Source: Pavlovales sp. CCMP2436
Lineage: Eukaryota; Haptophyta; Pavlovophyceae; Pavlovales
Length of the DNA: 33,392 bases
Reading direction: 5' to 3'
NCBI GenBank assembly: GCA_026770615.1
Contig: MU631322.1
Coordinates: forward strand, 429,373 to 462,764
The notes beneath the pieces were generated by a model. The model worked only from the letters and a program-made list of their open reading frames with translations. It did no database searches and was not told the origin of the DNA. Position numbers and translations under genes: made by a program. Shown here one piece after another: positions 9,561-18,818 of the stretch (positions are counted from its first letter, which is position 1; each line of letters begins with the position of its first letter).

Positions 9561-10787
9561 GTAGCAGCTGCGTGGGACGGCCGTGTCAAAGAGCGCTTTG
9601 TCGAAGACTTTGTTGCCCGCCGCCGTTACGGCAGCGTCGAAGGGCGACGAGCGCGGAGCAAACGCCGGGGTGCTCGACGCGGCGGCCGGGAGCGTGTTGC
9701 CTCTTGCCTGTGCGGAGCTCACCACCTGCTGCACACTTGGGGTTAGAGCCGCAGGACTCGGTAGCGCGCCACCGGTGCCCGTGTTGAGGCGCTTCGCCGG
9801 CGGCAGCAGAGGGGGCGGGGCAGTCAGCGTGGCGGATGCCTGGTAGAACATGCGCCAGTGGAGCTTGTGGCTGGGCGAAGCCAAGTCGAAGCCGACTTTC
9901 GAGCCCAGGTTCTCGAGCGCCATCCTCGTCAGCACCTGGCGTACCTCCGCGTCGAAGCTGACCGCCTTGTCGAAGCCGTAGAGCGAGATGTTCGCCTGCG
10001 TGACCTCGATATAGTCGATGAAGTGCTCGCACGAGATGAGGTCGACAAAGGTGCGCTCGTACGCGCCCTGGAGCGAGATCAGCTCTATGGGGCTAGATGC
10101 ATTGTGCACGACGCCGCGGAGCGCAGCCGTCGACGCCAGGCCGTTCTTATGCTTGTACGTGACGGCCTTCTGCAGGCCCTGCCCGGCGATGTAGTCGAAC
10201 GTTGTCTTGAACACGATGTCGCCTCCCGGCTCCGCGCAGCTGACGATGGCGCCGCATGTGATGAGGTCCCGCGACGCCACACCGTCGCCGATGAGAAGGC
10301 TGTTGATGTTTATCGCGTGCTCAGAATGACCGTGCGAGGAGCCCGTGCCGCGAGGCCCGAGGAGCGCCTTGAGCGAGGTGGGGTCGAGCGTCATCATGGT
10401 CGGCTGCTGCAGCGTTGGGGGTGCCGTCTGCTGCGCGGCGACCTGGGCGTTGAGCGCGCCGATCTGCGCAGCCGTGCTGTTGACCGTCGCCAGCAGCGCG
10501 TTGTAGTCGGGGGTGCCAAGCTGGCCCGCGAGGGCGAGCGCGGGCGGTACAGGCTGGGCGATGGGCACCAATGCGCGCTGGGCGACCGGCAACGCGTTGA
10601 GGACCGGCAGCGCGTTGATGGCGAAGTCGATCGCCGCGTCGTCCATCGGAATCCGCTGCGGCAGGAGAGGTGGATGCGGCCGCAGCGGGCGCGCGAGGAC
10701 TGGCGGTGGCGGCGGCGGTCTGTGTGCGAGCGGCGGCGCATTGTTCGGGCCGTGCCTCAGTACGTCGAGCATGTTGTCAATGATCAT
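9507..10787 (-). CDS. Gag-like structural ORF of the retroelement
   Basis: 426 codons from the ATG at 10785-10787. The first 110 residues are proline- and alanine-rich (a PPPPPP run, many Leu/Ala pairs). A possible coiled stretch follows (VNSTAAQIGALNAQVAAQQ). The central part is globular in composition (INSLLIGDGVASRDLITCG, SLYGFDKAVSFDAEVRQVL, SPSHKLHWRMFYQ). The C-terminus enters a cysteine-containing segment. It lies directly upstream of RT on the same strand, the usual place of Gag, which packages element RNA. There is no sequence signature that proves Gag; the call rests on position, size and the adjacent knuckles. This is the best preserved ORF of the element. Confidence 0.6.
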   Translation of the reverse strand: MIIDNMLDVLRHGPNNAPPLAHRPPPPPPVLARPLRPHPPLLPQRIPMDDAAIDFAINALPVLNALPVAQRALVPIAQPVPPALALAGQLGTPDYNALLATVNSTAAQIGALNAQVAAQQTAPPTLQQPTMMTLDPTSLKALLGPRGTGSSHGHSEHAININSLLIGDGVASRDLITCGAIVSCAEPGGDIVFKTTFDYIAGQGLQKAVTYKHKNGLASTAALRGVVHNASSPIELISLQGAYERTFVDLISCEHFIDYIEVTQANISLYGFDKAVSFDAEVRQVLTRMALENLGSKVGFDLASPSHKLHWRMFYQASATLTAPPPLLPPAKRLNTGTGGALPSPAALTPSVQQVVSSAQARGNTLPAAASSTPAFAPRSSPFDAAVTAAGNKVFDKALFDTAVPRSCYAAIRGRCVATATRLRAR

Positions 10788-10827
10788 GTTGACGGGCGGT
10801 TCCGCGTCGGGCAGGACGACTGGTAGC

Positions 10828-10911
10828 GCGATGCGGCGAACTATAGTTAATCGAGGAAGATGGAAGATTGATTGGGTGTGAAGCGAGTTGGCGAGATGCG
10901 GGTGCGACGAT
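10828..10911. repeat. Direct repeat A, copy 1 (84 bp)
   Basis: Matches 11484-11567 over 84 bp with about ten differences (shared cores: CGAGGAAGATGGAAGAT and GGCGAGATGCGGG). It flanks the WDR7-like fragment on its 3' side. Confidence 0.9.
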
Positions 10912-11439
10912 CCGAAACGCTCCGGTGAGTGATGGAACTAACGTGAGTCCGGTCACCTCAATAATGTGCACCAGCCCGAAGCGCCCGCCGTAGGCCGCGT
11001 GCTGCCGCCCCGGCAGCACCGCGAGTGCAGTCGCGTCGCCTCCGAGCTGGGCGGAGGAGCTCGTTGAGATGAGGCAGCGCCCGTCGACGGAGTCCCACTC
11101 TGAGAGCATCCCGTCGGAGGAGAGGGCGAGCAGCGCGTCCCCACGGTCGAAGAGAACGGAATCGATGGCGACGATCGGTCGGTTGTGCCCGATGAGCACA
11201 GCGCGCGGCTGCAGGCGAACGAGTGCGCGCGGCTCGCGGACCAATCGCCCGTCGACGCCAGCAGCCTGCTCAGGGGCAGCTGCTCGGTGTTCGCACGTCT
11301 CGAGCACCCAGATGCACATCTGCCCGCTGCGCGAGCCCGTGGCGATCACGGAGGGCGGCGAGCCGCCCGAGACGTGCACGGCGGTGACGTCGTGCGCCGG
11401 CGGCCGCGGCTACAGTGCGACCGGCACAAGCAGCGACAT
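10912..11439 (-). pseudogene. 5' fragment of a WDR7/rabconnectin-3-like WD40 gene
   Basis: From ATG 11437-11439 the minus strand reads MSLLVPVAL, a TAG (11410-11412), then PRPPAHDVTAVHVSGGSPP, VIATGSRSGQMCIWVLE, GHNRPIVAIDSVLFDRG, LLALSSDGMLSEWDSVDGRC and a third WD-type blade ending near GLTLVPSLTG. Blade spacing, the GH...WD pattern and the start position resemble the N-terminus of WDR7-type proteins, which help assemble or regulate the vacuolar proton pump. Family members usually have a tryptophan where the TAG lies, consistent with TGG to TAG. Only about 175 codons are present against well over 1,000 in the family. The fragment ends exactly at direct repeat A, so it is a truncated copy. 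Confidence 0.62.
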
Positions 11440-11483
11440 CCCTCACGTCGCTCAGAGCGCGCGATCTTGTACGGGGGACTTGA

Positions 11484-11567
11484 GCGATGCGGCGAACCAT
11501 TGTTGGTCGAGGAAGATGGAAGATGGATTGGTTGTGAAGCGAGATGGCGAGATGCGGGCGCGACGAT
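11484..11567. repeat. Direct repeat A, copy 2 (84 bp)
   Basis: Partner of 10828-10911 in the same orientation. The two copies bracket a 572-bp segment holding the WDR7-like 5' fragment. Confidence 0.9.
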
Positions 11568-11586
11568 ATGAGCTAAGTACAAGGTA

Positions 11587-11629
11587 AAAGAAAACAGAAA
11601 AAGAAACAGCTTCCAGAAGCTGCCTCAGA
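11587..11629. repeat. Module Z, first half
   Basis: AAACAGAAAAAGAAACAGCT followed by TCCAGAAGCTGCCTC also occurs at about 21772-21806. It contains the hairpin CAGCTTCCAGAAGCTG. Confidence 0.75.
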
Positions 11630-11884
11630 GCAAGAGGCTTCCGCTCAAAAATAGGTTGAGCCCGTAAAAATTCCGAAATCGAGGTGTCCGGCGTTCAAGT
11701 CCCGTCTCGGTTCTCTTTGCCCATTTAGCGCAGCGCGGCGAGAAGGCCGCGGAGCGCGTGGCCACCGGCTTGTAGTCGTTGAAGAAGCCCTGAGCGCGCC
11801 CGCACGTCCCGCCCGCGCGCTCGTGCGCGCCCGTGGACGCGAAATCACGCACGATCAGCACTGGTAGCGTGCCGGACTGAAGGG
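11630..11884 (-). repeat. Inverted duplication, arm A with conserved frame
   Basis: The reverse complement matches 12767-13010 closely. In one minus frame (start of the 93-codon ORF 11906) it reads SGTLPVLIVRDFASTGAHER, GFFNDYKPVATRSAAF and TGLERRTPRFRNFYGLN; arm B has nearly the same peptide on the plus strand. The product is not recognised. With E2 removed the similarity goes on into 12361-12396. Confidence 0.75.
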
Positions 11885-11888
11885 ACGG

Positions 11889-12360
11889 GGCTATGGCTTC
11901 GGTCACCCCCGGTCAGTCCGCAAGTGGGGGACGACCATCCTGAGCACTGTGCGCCTCCATAATTGAAGACAGAGCTCACTCTAGGCTTGCTGGATTCTTC
12001 TCGGAGAGAGCTATTCTATACATTTATCAGAAAAATGTGAATTTGAATGCCTGGGGTAGTAAATCAGTAACTAACAAAGTGGTCTTTTAGAAAATGGGGG
12101 ATTGATGGATACAGTATTTAGCACAAAGAATAAAATATTTCAATGTGAGAAAATATGGATACAGTATATAGCATTTTGAATTTTTCGTATGTTATTTTAA
12201 GAGGCAAGTTAGTTATTGGGCGTCCATTTTTGTAAAAAGTTAGATACGAATTTACTGCAGATACATAACTTTAAAAATTTACTGGCCACATTTCGTTGTT
12301 GTCTTCGGGTAAGCGCTCAGGATGGTCGTCCTCTGACCGGGGGTGACCTGAGCTATAGCC
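11889..12360. mobile_element. E2: 472-bp MITE related to E1, TSD ACGG
   Basis: The left end GGCTATGGCTTCGGTCACCC and right end (complement) GGCTATAGCTCAGGTCACCC go on with CCGGTCAG and GACGACCATCCTGAGC. As in E1, the left end has extra bases between these blocks. ACGG flanks both sides exactly (11885-11888, 12361-12364). Its right ~190 bp resembles the right end of E1 (TTTTTCGTATGTTATTTTAA; ACTGGCCACATTTCG). It has no ORF and so depends on an E1-type protein. Arm B of the inverted duplication (about 12765) preserves the empty site CACGTCCCCGTCCCTTCAG. Confidence 0.92.
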
Positions 12361-12396
12361 ACGGGGACGTGCATGCAGCGCGCGGCCGCCGCGCGT

Positions 12397-12734
12397 CACC
12401 TTAAACCTACCTCGCCATGTAAATTTGTGCCGCGCCGAGAGTGTTTCCTATAAGTCACTCGACCTCAGCCTGACGTCGACCAAGTCAGTGACTGAACAAC
12501 ACCTGTTGAACCATGCTGAGCCGCTAATATATATGGTTCATATAAATATGAGCTTCCGCAGCCGCGGGTGCGACTTGTTCGAGATTAGTCGAATGCGCAA
12601 AAGCACGGCCCGGAAGGCAAGGGCGCGAGTTCAATCCCCGTTGCGCAATTGCTTTTGCCTGATTCCGACGCGCAGCGTCCTCCTTTAGGCGGCCGCGCCC
12701 AGCGAGTACAGGAACGAACCAGCAATGACTAAAT
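12397..12734. other. Spacer between the duplication arms
   Basis: About 340 bp with no supported gene. It includes AGTTCAATCCCCGTTGCGCA near 12628, which resembles a tRNA B box, but no cloverleaf can be built. Confidence 0.4.
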
Positions 12735-13010
12735 ACGCGCGGCGGCCGTGCGCTGCATACACGTCCCCGTCCCTTCAGTCCGGAACGCTACCAGTGCTGA
12801 TCGTGCGTAATTTCGCGTCCACGGGCGCGCACGAGCGCGCGGGCGGGACGTGCGGGCGTGCCCAGGGCTTTTCCAACGACTACAAGCCGGTGGCCGCGCG
12901 CTCCGCGGCCTTCCCGCCGCGCTGCGCTAAAAGGGCAAAGATAACCGAGACGGGACTTGAACGCCGGACACCTCGATTCCGGAACTTTTACGGGCTCAAC
13001 CTACCCTTTC
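12735..13010 (+). repeat. Inverted duplication, arm B (empty site for E2)
   Basis: Plus-strand copy of arm A, uninterrupted by E2. It includes GCGGCCGTGCGCTGCATACA upstream of the E2 target. The same unrecognised peptide frame is open here (within 12725-13201). Confidence 0.75.
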
Positions 13011-13018
13011 CACCCTTG

Positions 13019-13086
13019 CCTCGAGCCATGCTGACGCCTCGGCAGCTGCCGAGAGAGCCGGGCCAGCCGGCCCCTCGATTTCACCC
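13019..13086. repeat. Module Z, second half
   Basis: A 68-bp block (CCTCGAGCCATGCTGACGCC onwards) is repeated at 21806-21872. It contains the perfect palindrome CTCGGCAGCTGCCGAG and a GCCGG...CCGGC stem. On the minus strand both copies read EIEGPAGPALSAAAEASAWL, so it might be an exon fragment. Confidence 0.8.
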
Positions 13087-13161
13087 TCGACCACCTCTAG
13101 GCCCCCACAGAATGGGCGCAACCGGCAGTCGACAAGATCAGCAGGCCACCAGCCGACAAAT

Positions 13162-13470
13162 CCTTCCTTCGGGCACACGACCTCAAGCACCCAATGACTG
13201 AGAAGGCACACTGCAAGGTCAAGGTCACCTCCAACGCGCTCACGCCGTCGGCTAGCACGACGGACACATCCGCGGCGAAAAGAAGGCACACTGCAAGGTC
13301 AATATCACCTCCAACGCGCTCACGCCGTCGGTTAGCACGACGGACACATCCGCGGCGACCCAGACCTTTCCTTCGGGCACACGACCTCGAGCACCCAGAC
13401 CGAGATAGGCACACTACAAGGTCACCCGCGCCGCGCGCACCCCGTCAGCTCGCACAACGGATGCATCCGC
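13162..13470. repeat. Complex tandem repeat (80-bp and ~205-bp periods)
   Basis: AGAAGGCACACTGCAAGGTC starts at 13201 and 13281 (80-bp period), with a diverged third copy near 13403. TTCGGGCACACGACCTC occurs near 13168 and 13373. Confidence 0.75.
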
Positions 13471-13629
13471 GGTGACGCCTCTTCCAACGGCTCGCGGCCG
13501 CGACAGCCCGCGCGACAGCCGCGACGACCTTCACCGTCAGCCAACAGTCCCAGACCGCGCCGAAGGTACCCAGCCACGGGGACCTTCGCCGTCAGCTATC
13601 GGTCCACGACCGTGGGCACGGTTGGCGCG

Positions 13630-13976
13630 CACACTTCGAACCCGCCAACCGTGGCAGCCTTCGAATTTAGCCAGCCTCGCCCTGTCGCCCCAAATCGCAA
13701 CACCCGTACTCGGACCCCCATGGGCACCCGTACTCGGAAAGCGGCCAACACCCGTACTAGAAACCCCATGGGCACCCGTACTCGGAACGCGGCCAACACC
13801 TGTACTAGGAACCCCATGGGCACCCGTACTCGGAACGCGGCCATGACACCCGTACTCGGAACCCCATGGGCACCCGTAGTGGGCCCGGCGGCCGTACTCG
13901 TTTTACGGGCTGGGTATGCAGCGGCACTTCGAACCCGTCAACCACGGCAGCCTTCAAATTTAGCCAGCGTCGCCCC
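13630..13976. repeat. Minisatellite (~24-bp unit) between ~55-bp direct repeats
   Basis: CACCCGTACTCGGAACCCC-type units recur about every 24-26 bp from 13701 to about 13890, alternating between two variants. The array is bracketed by similar ~55-bp blocks (ACTTCGAACCCGCCAACC at about 13634; ACTTCGAACCCGTCAACC at about 13926), both going on with GGCAGCCTTC. Confidence 0.85.
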
Positions 13977-13984
13977 CGCACCTC

Positions 13985-14825
13985 GAGAGGACGACACGCG
14001 CGTAATTTGCATAATTTGTAAGGGTCATTCCACAACCCCCAAATTAGGCTAATTGCACGCTACTTACGTAGCTCGGGTCAATCCGTAGCCCTAATTGCCC
14101 AATTGATGACCGGAGGGCAAAGTAATCCGCATCACCGCATCGATCACCTCCCAAATCTCGGGATGACGGCACGCGCGTAAACACTTTATTCTCTTGATTC
14201 GTATGGGTCATTCCACAACCCTAAAATAAGTTAATAACACGCAACTTATGTAGCTCGGGTCAATCCATAACCCTCCTACCTGCCCACCCGATGACCGAAA
14301 GGCAGCATGCTCGCATTACAGTAGATGTGTTACCTCCCGCACCTCGGGATGACGACACACTCGTAAATACGTAATTTTCTTAATTCACAAGGGTCATTCC
14401 ATAACCCCAAATTAAGTTAATAACACGCTACTTTTGTAGTTCGGGTCAATCCGTTGCCCTCTCTGCCAACCTGATGACCGGAAGACAGCTTGCTTGTATT
14501 GCAGCGTCACCTTCCAGCCCTTGGGAGGAGGTCACGCGCGTAAATACTTTATTTTCTTAATTTCCAAGGGTCATTCCATAACCCCAAATTAATTTAATAC
14601 CACGCTACGTACTGTACGTAGCTCGGGTCAATCCATAACCCTCCTACCTGCCCACCCGATGACTGGAAGGCAGCATGCTCGTATTACAGCAGATGTGTCA
14701 CCTCCCGCACCTAGGGAGGACGACACGTGCGTAAATACGTAATTTTCTTAATTAAAAAGGGTCATTCCATAACCTCAAATTAAGTTAATAACACGCGCTA
14801 ATTATTTAGCTCGGGTCATTACCTG
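13985..14825 (+). repeat. Satellite array A, ~180-190-bp monomers
   Basis: AGGGTCATTCCA-type starts at 14022, 14205, 14391, 14568 and 14759 (spacings 183, 186, 177, 191). Each monomer has AATTAAGTTAATAACACGCT, TAGCTCGGGTCAATCCGTAG, CACCCGATGACCGGAAGGCA and CTCCCGCACCTCGGGATGAC. It has no ORF. Array B (20345-21215) is the same satellite in the same orientation. Confidence 0.92.
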
Positions 14826-14930
14826 CAGACCCGCCTAGGCGCTGCAGCATCCAGATGGAAAGCAGTAGCAGCGTCATCTCGCACTTATGTAGCATAGTTG
14901 TATTTGAGAGTGCCGTTGAAGGTATGGAAC

Positions 14931-15041
14931 GCCCTTGCCCGGGCACACTACCGGAGATCCATCGGCACGCGCGGTGGCGCCCAAGCCAGCGCAGCCGACT
15001 AAGGCACGCAGCAGGCAATGGGCGACGCAGCGCTCAGACCA
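14931..15041 (-). mobile_element. X3: X-family fragment ending at the gap
   Basis: It is the reverse complement of X1 positions ~403-525 (CAGCAGGCAATGGGCGACGC; CGGAGATCCATCGGCACGCG). The N gap cuts it. Confidence 0.75.
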
Positions 15042-15626
15042 NNNNNNNNNNNNNNNNNNNNNNNNNNNNNNNNNNNNNNNNNNNNNNNNNNNNNNNNNNN
15101 NNNNNNNNNNNNNNNNNNNNNNNNNNNNNNNNNNNNNNNNNNNNNNNNNNNNNNNNNNNNNNNNNNNNNNNNNNNNNNNNNNNNNNNNNNNNNNNNNNNN
15201 NNNNNNNNNNNNNNNNNNNNNNNNNNNNNNNNNNNNNNNNNNNNNNNNNNNNNNNNNNNNNNNNNNNNNNNNNNNNNNNNNNNNNNNNNNNNNNNNNNNN
15301 NNNNNNNNNNNNNNNNNNNNNNNNNNNNNNNNNNNNNNNNNNNNNNNNNNNNNNNNNNNNNNNNNNNNNNNNNNNNNNNNNNNNNNNNNNNNNNNNNNNN
15401 NNNNNNNNNNNNNNNNNNNNNNNNNNNNNNNNNNNNNNNNNNNNNNNNNNNNNNNNNNNNNNNNNNNNNNNNNNNNNNNNNNNNNNNNNNNNNNNNNNNN
15501 NNNNNNNNNNNNNNNNNNNNNNNNNNNNNNNNNNNNNNNNNNNNNNNNNNNNNNNNNNNNNNNNNNNNNNNNNNNNNNNNNNNNNNNNNNNNNNNNNNNN
15601 NNNNNNNNNNNNNNNNNNNNNNNNNN
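15042..15626. other. Assembly gap (585 N)
   Basis: All bases are N. X3 enters on the left and Y2 leaves on the right, so repeats of these families probably caused the break. Confidence 0.99.
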
Positions 15627-15736
15627 CACTTCTACCAGCTCCCCACTTCGGCGTAGCGCGTAGGAGCCTGCGTCAGAGCGCTTAGATCAGCCTGACTTGA
15701 ACTTGAAACGTACCGCCAGCCCGAACCCCCCTACAT
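15627..15736 (+). mobile_element. Y2: terminal part of a Y-family copy
   Basis: It begins in the frame end TSTSSPLRRSA, as in Y4, and runs to the constant end CGCCAGCCCGAACCCCCCTA. The rest is in the gap. Confidence 0.75.
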
Positions 15737-16017
15737 TAATGTAGTTGGCGTCTTGCCCGGGCACACTACTTCCGCATGAGAGGTGTTACATAAGTACAGC
15801 TATGCATATAAAAATATTAGATTAACGTGCGCTGTGCGCAGCTCGCCGAGCCTGCCCCTTTTCACAAGGGGGCTGTTATCTTCTTCCCCAAGCCACGATT
15901 CTCAACAAGGGGTCTCTAGCCGGCCGGACAGGGCGACTCAATAATTCTCCTCTTATAGGAAGAGGTAGTACCCCCCACCCCCCTCTCTCACACACACAAC
16001 AAGTCTTATCATCTTAT

Positions 16018-16117
16018 GCCCTGCTGTCCGATGAAATATGCTTTTTGTATTTTACATACGCAATACTGGCACTACTACTACTACTAAAAAAAAAAAAAAA
16101 ACCTAAAGCCCTGCTGT
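16018..16117 (+). mobile_element. Short poly-A retroposed insertion with 10-bp TSD
   Basis: GCCCTGCTGT occurs at 16018-16027 and 16108-16117. It flanks about 80 bp that ends in (ACT)n, an A tract and CCTAAA. This is the structure left by LINE-type target-primed insertion of a very short RNA. The TSD is exact, but the insert is too short to identify. Confidence 0.5.
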
Positions 16118-16152
16118 TTAAGGGCGTAGCGTCGTCTCATGATATAAAATTA

Positions 16153-16246
16153 GCGCGTAGGAGTTTGCGTCAGAGCGCTTAGATCAGCCTGACTTGAACT
16201 TGAAACGTACCGCCAGCCCGAACCCCCCTACATTAATATAAAATTA
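16153..16246 (+). mobile_element. Y3: truncated Y-family end, flanked by 11-bp repeats
   Basis: It carries only the last ~90 bp of family Y, ending CCCCCCTACATTAATATA. ATATAAAATTA lies on both sides (16142-16152 and 16236-16246). Part of the right copy may belong to the element end itself. A constant 3' end with variable 5' truncation suggests retroposition. Confidence 0.6.
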
Positions 16247-16429
16247 ACTCTGATCTATTAAGCGATACCCAACGTTTTATTAGAGGGGAAAGTTACTGTT
16301 TTGTACTAGATCCGCCAAGGCCTAGCTTGCCCGCGAACGACGACATGCCCGGTGCGCACGGCTGCCGCCCAGGCGAGCGGCGCCCACGCGCTTCATCTCC
16401 CTCTCCCACCGTTCCCGCAGGTCGCCGCG

Positions 16430-18297
16430 ATGACTTCGACCGCCTCTCGAGAACCCGACTTTGAACTCGATCTTCGAGCGCCTGTCGGCCGAGTTGTCCA
16501 TCGAGAAGCTCGTCCTCCTCATCGTGGGCTTGGCGACGACCGGCTTCGCTGGTGGCGGAGTGGCGGCCGACCCGGAGTCGGCCGCGCATTACCAGCGTGA
16601 GCTGCTCGAGCTGTTGACGGCGGGCAACCCGACGCGCGTAGAACACGATGCCTACGTGAGCCGCGCCATGGACTGCCTCAGCAAAATGATGCAGCTCACC
16701 TCGTGGCCGATCTTCGTGAGTCGATGCGTGACTCACCCTCGCCCGCACTTTGCCCCCACTTTTGTTGCCGGATCGAGAGGGGCTGGCGCTTCTGTGCTAT
16801 ATATCGACGCTGACTCTCCACCCCCTTGCCCCGCCCTTGCCTCGCACGTTGGGCAACAACCCAACCTTGATTGCCCATGAGGCGGAGACGGGGGCCGCCG
16901 CTGAGTTGCTCCACGAGATCGGTGCTTCCTCCGAGCTGGCAGCGTACGTCAAGGTGCGCAAGAACGGCAAGTACGAGACATGCTGCACTAGCCTTCTCAA
17001 CCAGTACGCTGCTCGCGACGCCCTGGACAACGGCCCTATGGAGGCGCTTGGCGATGGCGCTGCGCGCAAGATCAACGCCGCGATCTTAGATTTCTTGCCC
17101 GGCAACGACGCAGCGGGCGCGTTCAAGAAGGGCGATGGCAGCCAGCAGAGCTACACGCGTCCGACTGCGGGACTCTCGCGCGCGCTCGCGGACCACAGCA
17201 TCAAAGTTGTCACGCACGCGGCCGACGCAGGCTTCGTCGTGTTCTGAATCGAGGGCAAGCCCGAGACGAAGCTGCTCCTGCAGCGCGTGTCGTGGATGCT
17301 GCGCCTCGACACCTGCTCGACCTCCGCTGCTTTCGCGCACCCGCACGACGCGGACCCGTTCGATAACGGCGTGAACGGGTGCGCTGCGGCAGTCTCTCTA
17401 GTCATAAGCTCACCCGCCCATGCACGCGATGCTGACATCTCTTCTCGCACGCGCGTGATGCTGATCGCGCATCTGACTGCCCCTCCCCCTTCCCCGCTCG
17501 ACACTTTGCAGCGCTTACGTCGTGCGGATCAGGCATGACGGCCCGCTGGCGCTGATGCTGAGCTCGCCGTCGAGCGGTGCCAACCTCTTCGGTCCCTTCC
17601 GATCGATCGACGAGAAGGCCCTGGTCTTGAACCATTTCTTGGCCCGGACCAACTTCATCCGAGCTTCATCCGAGAGCTCTCCGGCCTCGCCGCGCTGCCG
17701 GAGAGCCAGTCTACGCTCGTCGCCTACTGTGGCGGGCGAAACGACGCAGTCTTACAGCGCGCACTGTCCATGGACGTCGTGAGGGCGTCCGAGGCCCAGT
17801 CGTGGCGCCACGCCCGCACCCTCCACATCCCGCAGTGCCAGGGCGGGGAGAACCCTGGGCGCATCGCCTGGGAGGAGTCAATGCCCTCGCTCCAGGGCAA
17901 GGAGGACCCTGGGCGCCTCGACTGGGATGACCGTCAGTACGCTGGCGCCACGAAGTTCTCACACGCGAAGGCGGTGGCCGGCCTCTCCAAGCGGCAGCGC
18001 ATCGACAGTGACCAGGCCAAGCGCATCATCGACGCGCGCTCCCGCTGCCCGTGCTGCGAGCAGACGATGGAGCAGCACAAACATTCGAACATGAGGGTGA
18101 GCGCGGTGTGCCTCGCTGACCGCCTGATGGACTCGCGTCAGACGTCCCTGCTCTCACCCCCCCCCCTTCCCCGACGGCGCGCTGTACAGAGGCACATCAT
18201 GAGCCGCCACGCTGAGGAGCTGCGCCTCACCACCTCCACCAAGTTCAAGCTGCATCTCAACAAAGTGACACGCCGCTTCGAGATCTGGCGCAAGTAG
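16430..18297 (+). pseudogene. Four-exon gene with C-terminal C2H2-like finger, disrupted
   Basis: Four exons. Exon 1 ends ...LTSWPIF at 16715; intron 16716-16881. Exon 2 (16882-17378) reads AETGAAAELLHEIGASSEL and KVRKNGKYETCCTSLLNQYA; intron 17379-17511. Exon 3 (17512-18096) reads AYVVRIRHDGPLALMLSSP and FSHAKAVAGLSKRQRID. Exon 4 (18190-18297) ends in TAG. Introns have GTGAG/GTGCG donors and CAG or AG acceptors, with compatible phases. The finger is split by intron 3: CPCCEQTM, then RHIMSRH, a C-x2-C...H-x3-H pattern suggesting nucleic-acid binding. Damage: in-frame TGA 17245-17247 and an 11-bp tandem duplication (17653-17674) that shifts exon 3. The start is unclear: no ATG in frame with exon 1 is visible. 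Family not recognised. Confidence 0.6.
17653..17674. repeat. 11-bp tandem duplication in exon 3
   Basis: CTTCATCCGAG is repeated back to back (17653-17663, 17664-17674). The frame before it (FLARTNFI) goes on after removal of one unit into RELSGLAALPESQSTLVAY. 11 is not a multiple of three. Confidence 0.9.
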
Positions 18298-18818
18298 ACG
18301 CCGAGCGCCGCCGCATGCAGGTCCTGACCGGCCACGCACACTCCCAAACCGCGAAAACTTAACGCGACCGACTCGTTCGACTACGCGATTCCTCAATCTT
18401 GATCAGACCCCGCGTCAACTCGGACGAGTGCTGACCGCAATTCCGTCATCAGTACATCAGTGCTGCGCTGTCGGCTGAGTCCGGCCGCTGCCAAGTGCCA
18501 AGTGCCAAGATCTCACGCGCTCATAGGATCGCGAATTTTAATTCCAATTTATAAACTTCTTTTAGTTGTTCACATACAGGAGCTTATTATTTTTTCGGGT
18601 GAGCATTACATGCTGAAACTACTGTTATGCTATTTCAACCCCCTTGACTAGGGCTATAATAAGAATGAATTCGCAACGAATTCGCATAATATTGCTAGTG
18701 GGATATTATAGTCGCAATGGTTATCGCGGCGTCTATATTATTATATATAGCCGTATAATTTATTATAATATGTATATATACGAAAAATTATATACTATCG
18801 TCATCATCCTATAGGCGT
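18298..18818. other. AT-rich intergenic sequence
   Basis: It starts GC-rich after the stop and becomes strongly AT-rich (TATATA tracts 18730-18800). It separates two genes that converge on it. No gene is seen. Confidence 0.5.

Larger units (their letters stand above)
4464..10830 (-). mobile_element. Decayed Gag-RT-RNase H retroelement, split by E1
   Basis: On the minus strand the order is Gag-like ORF, zinc-knuckle region, RT and RNase H. The RT wording (SPLGVV, RVILDMT, LPFGADSAPF, FSDD) and the directly following RNase H with D-E-D-D residues suit LTR or DIRS-type elements. I favour DIRS-like from the RT style, but no tyrosine recombinase, integrase or terminal repeats are visible, so the class stays open. 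Frameshifts, stops, a 38-bp duplication and the E1 insertion make it dead. Confidence 0.7.

Noticed and set aside
9858..10826. 322-codon plus-strand ORF opposite Gag
   Set aside because: Arg/Val/Asp-biased composition typical of an antisense frame; the minus frame is continuous with the retroelement.
11640..11710. tRNA-Leu-like 3' half (GTTCAAGTCCCGTCTCGGT)
   Set aside because: T-stem pairing fails and no matching 5' acceptor exists in either arm of the inverted duplication.
12590..12660. tRNA gene near AGTTCAATCCCC
   Set aside because: Only the B-box-like part fits; acceptor partners are 54 nt apart and no D or anticodon arm forms.
13985..14825. Regularly spaced repeats as a CRISPR array
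   Set aside because: The whole ~180-bp unit is repeated with no unique spacers, and the DNA is eukaryotic: a satellite.
15042..15626. ORFs spanning the N gap
   Set aside because: They consist of undetermined residues only.
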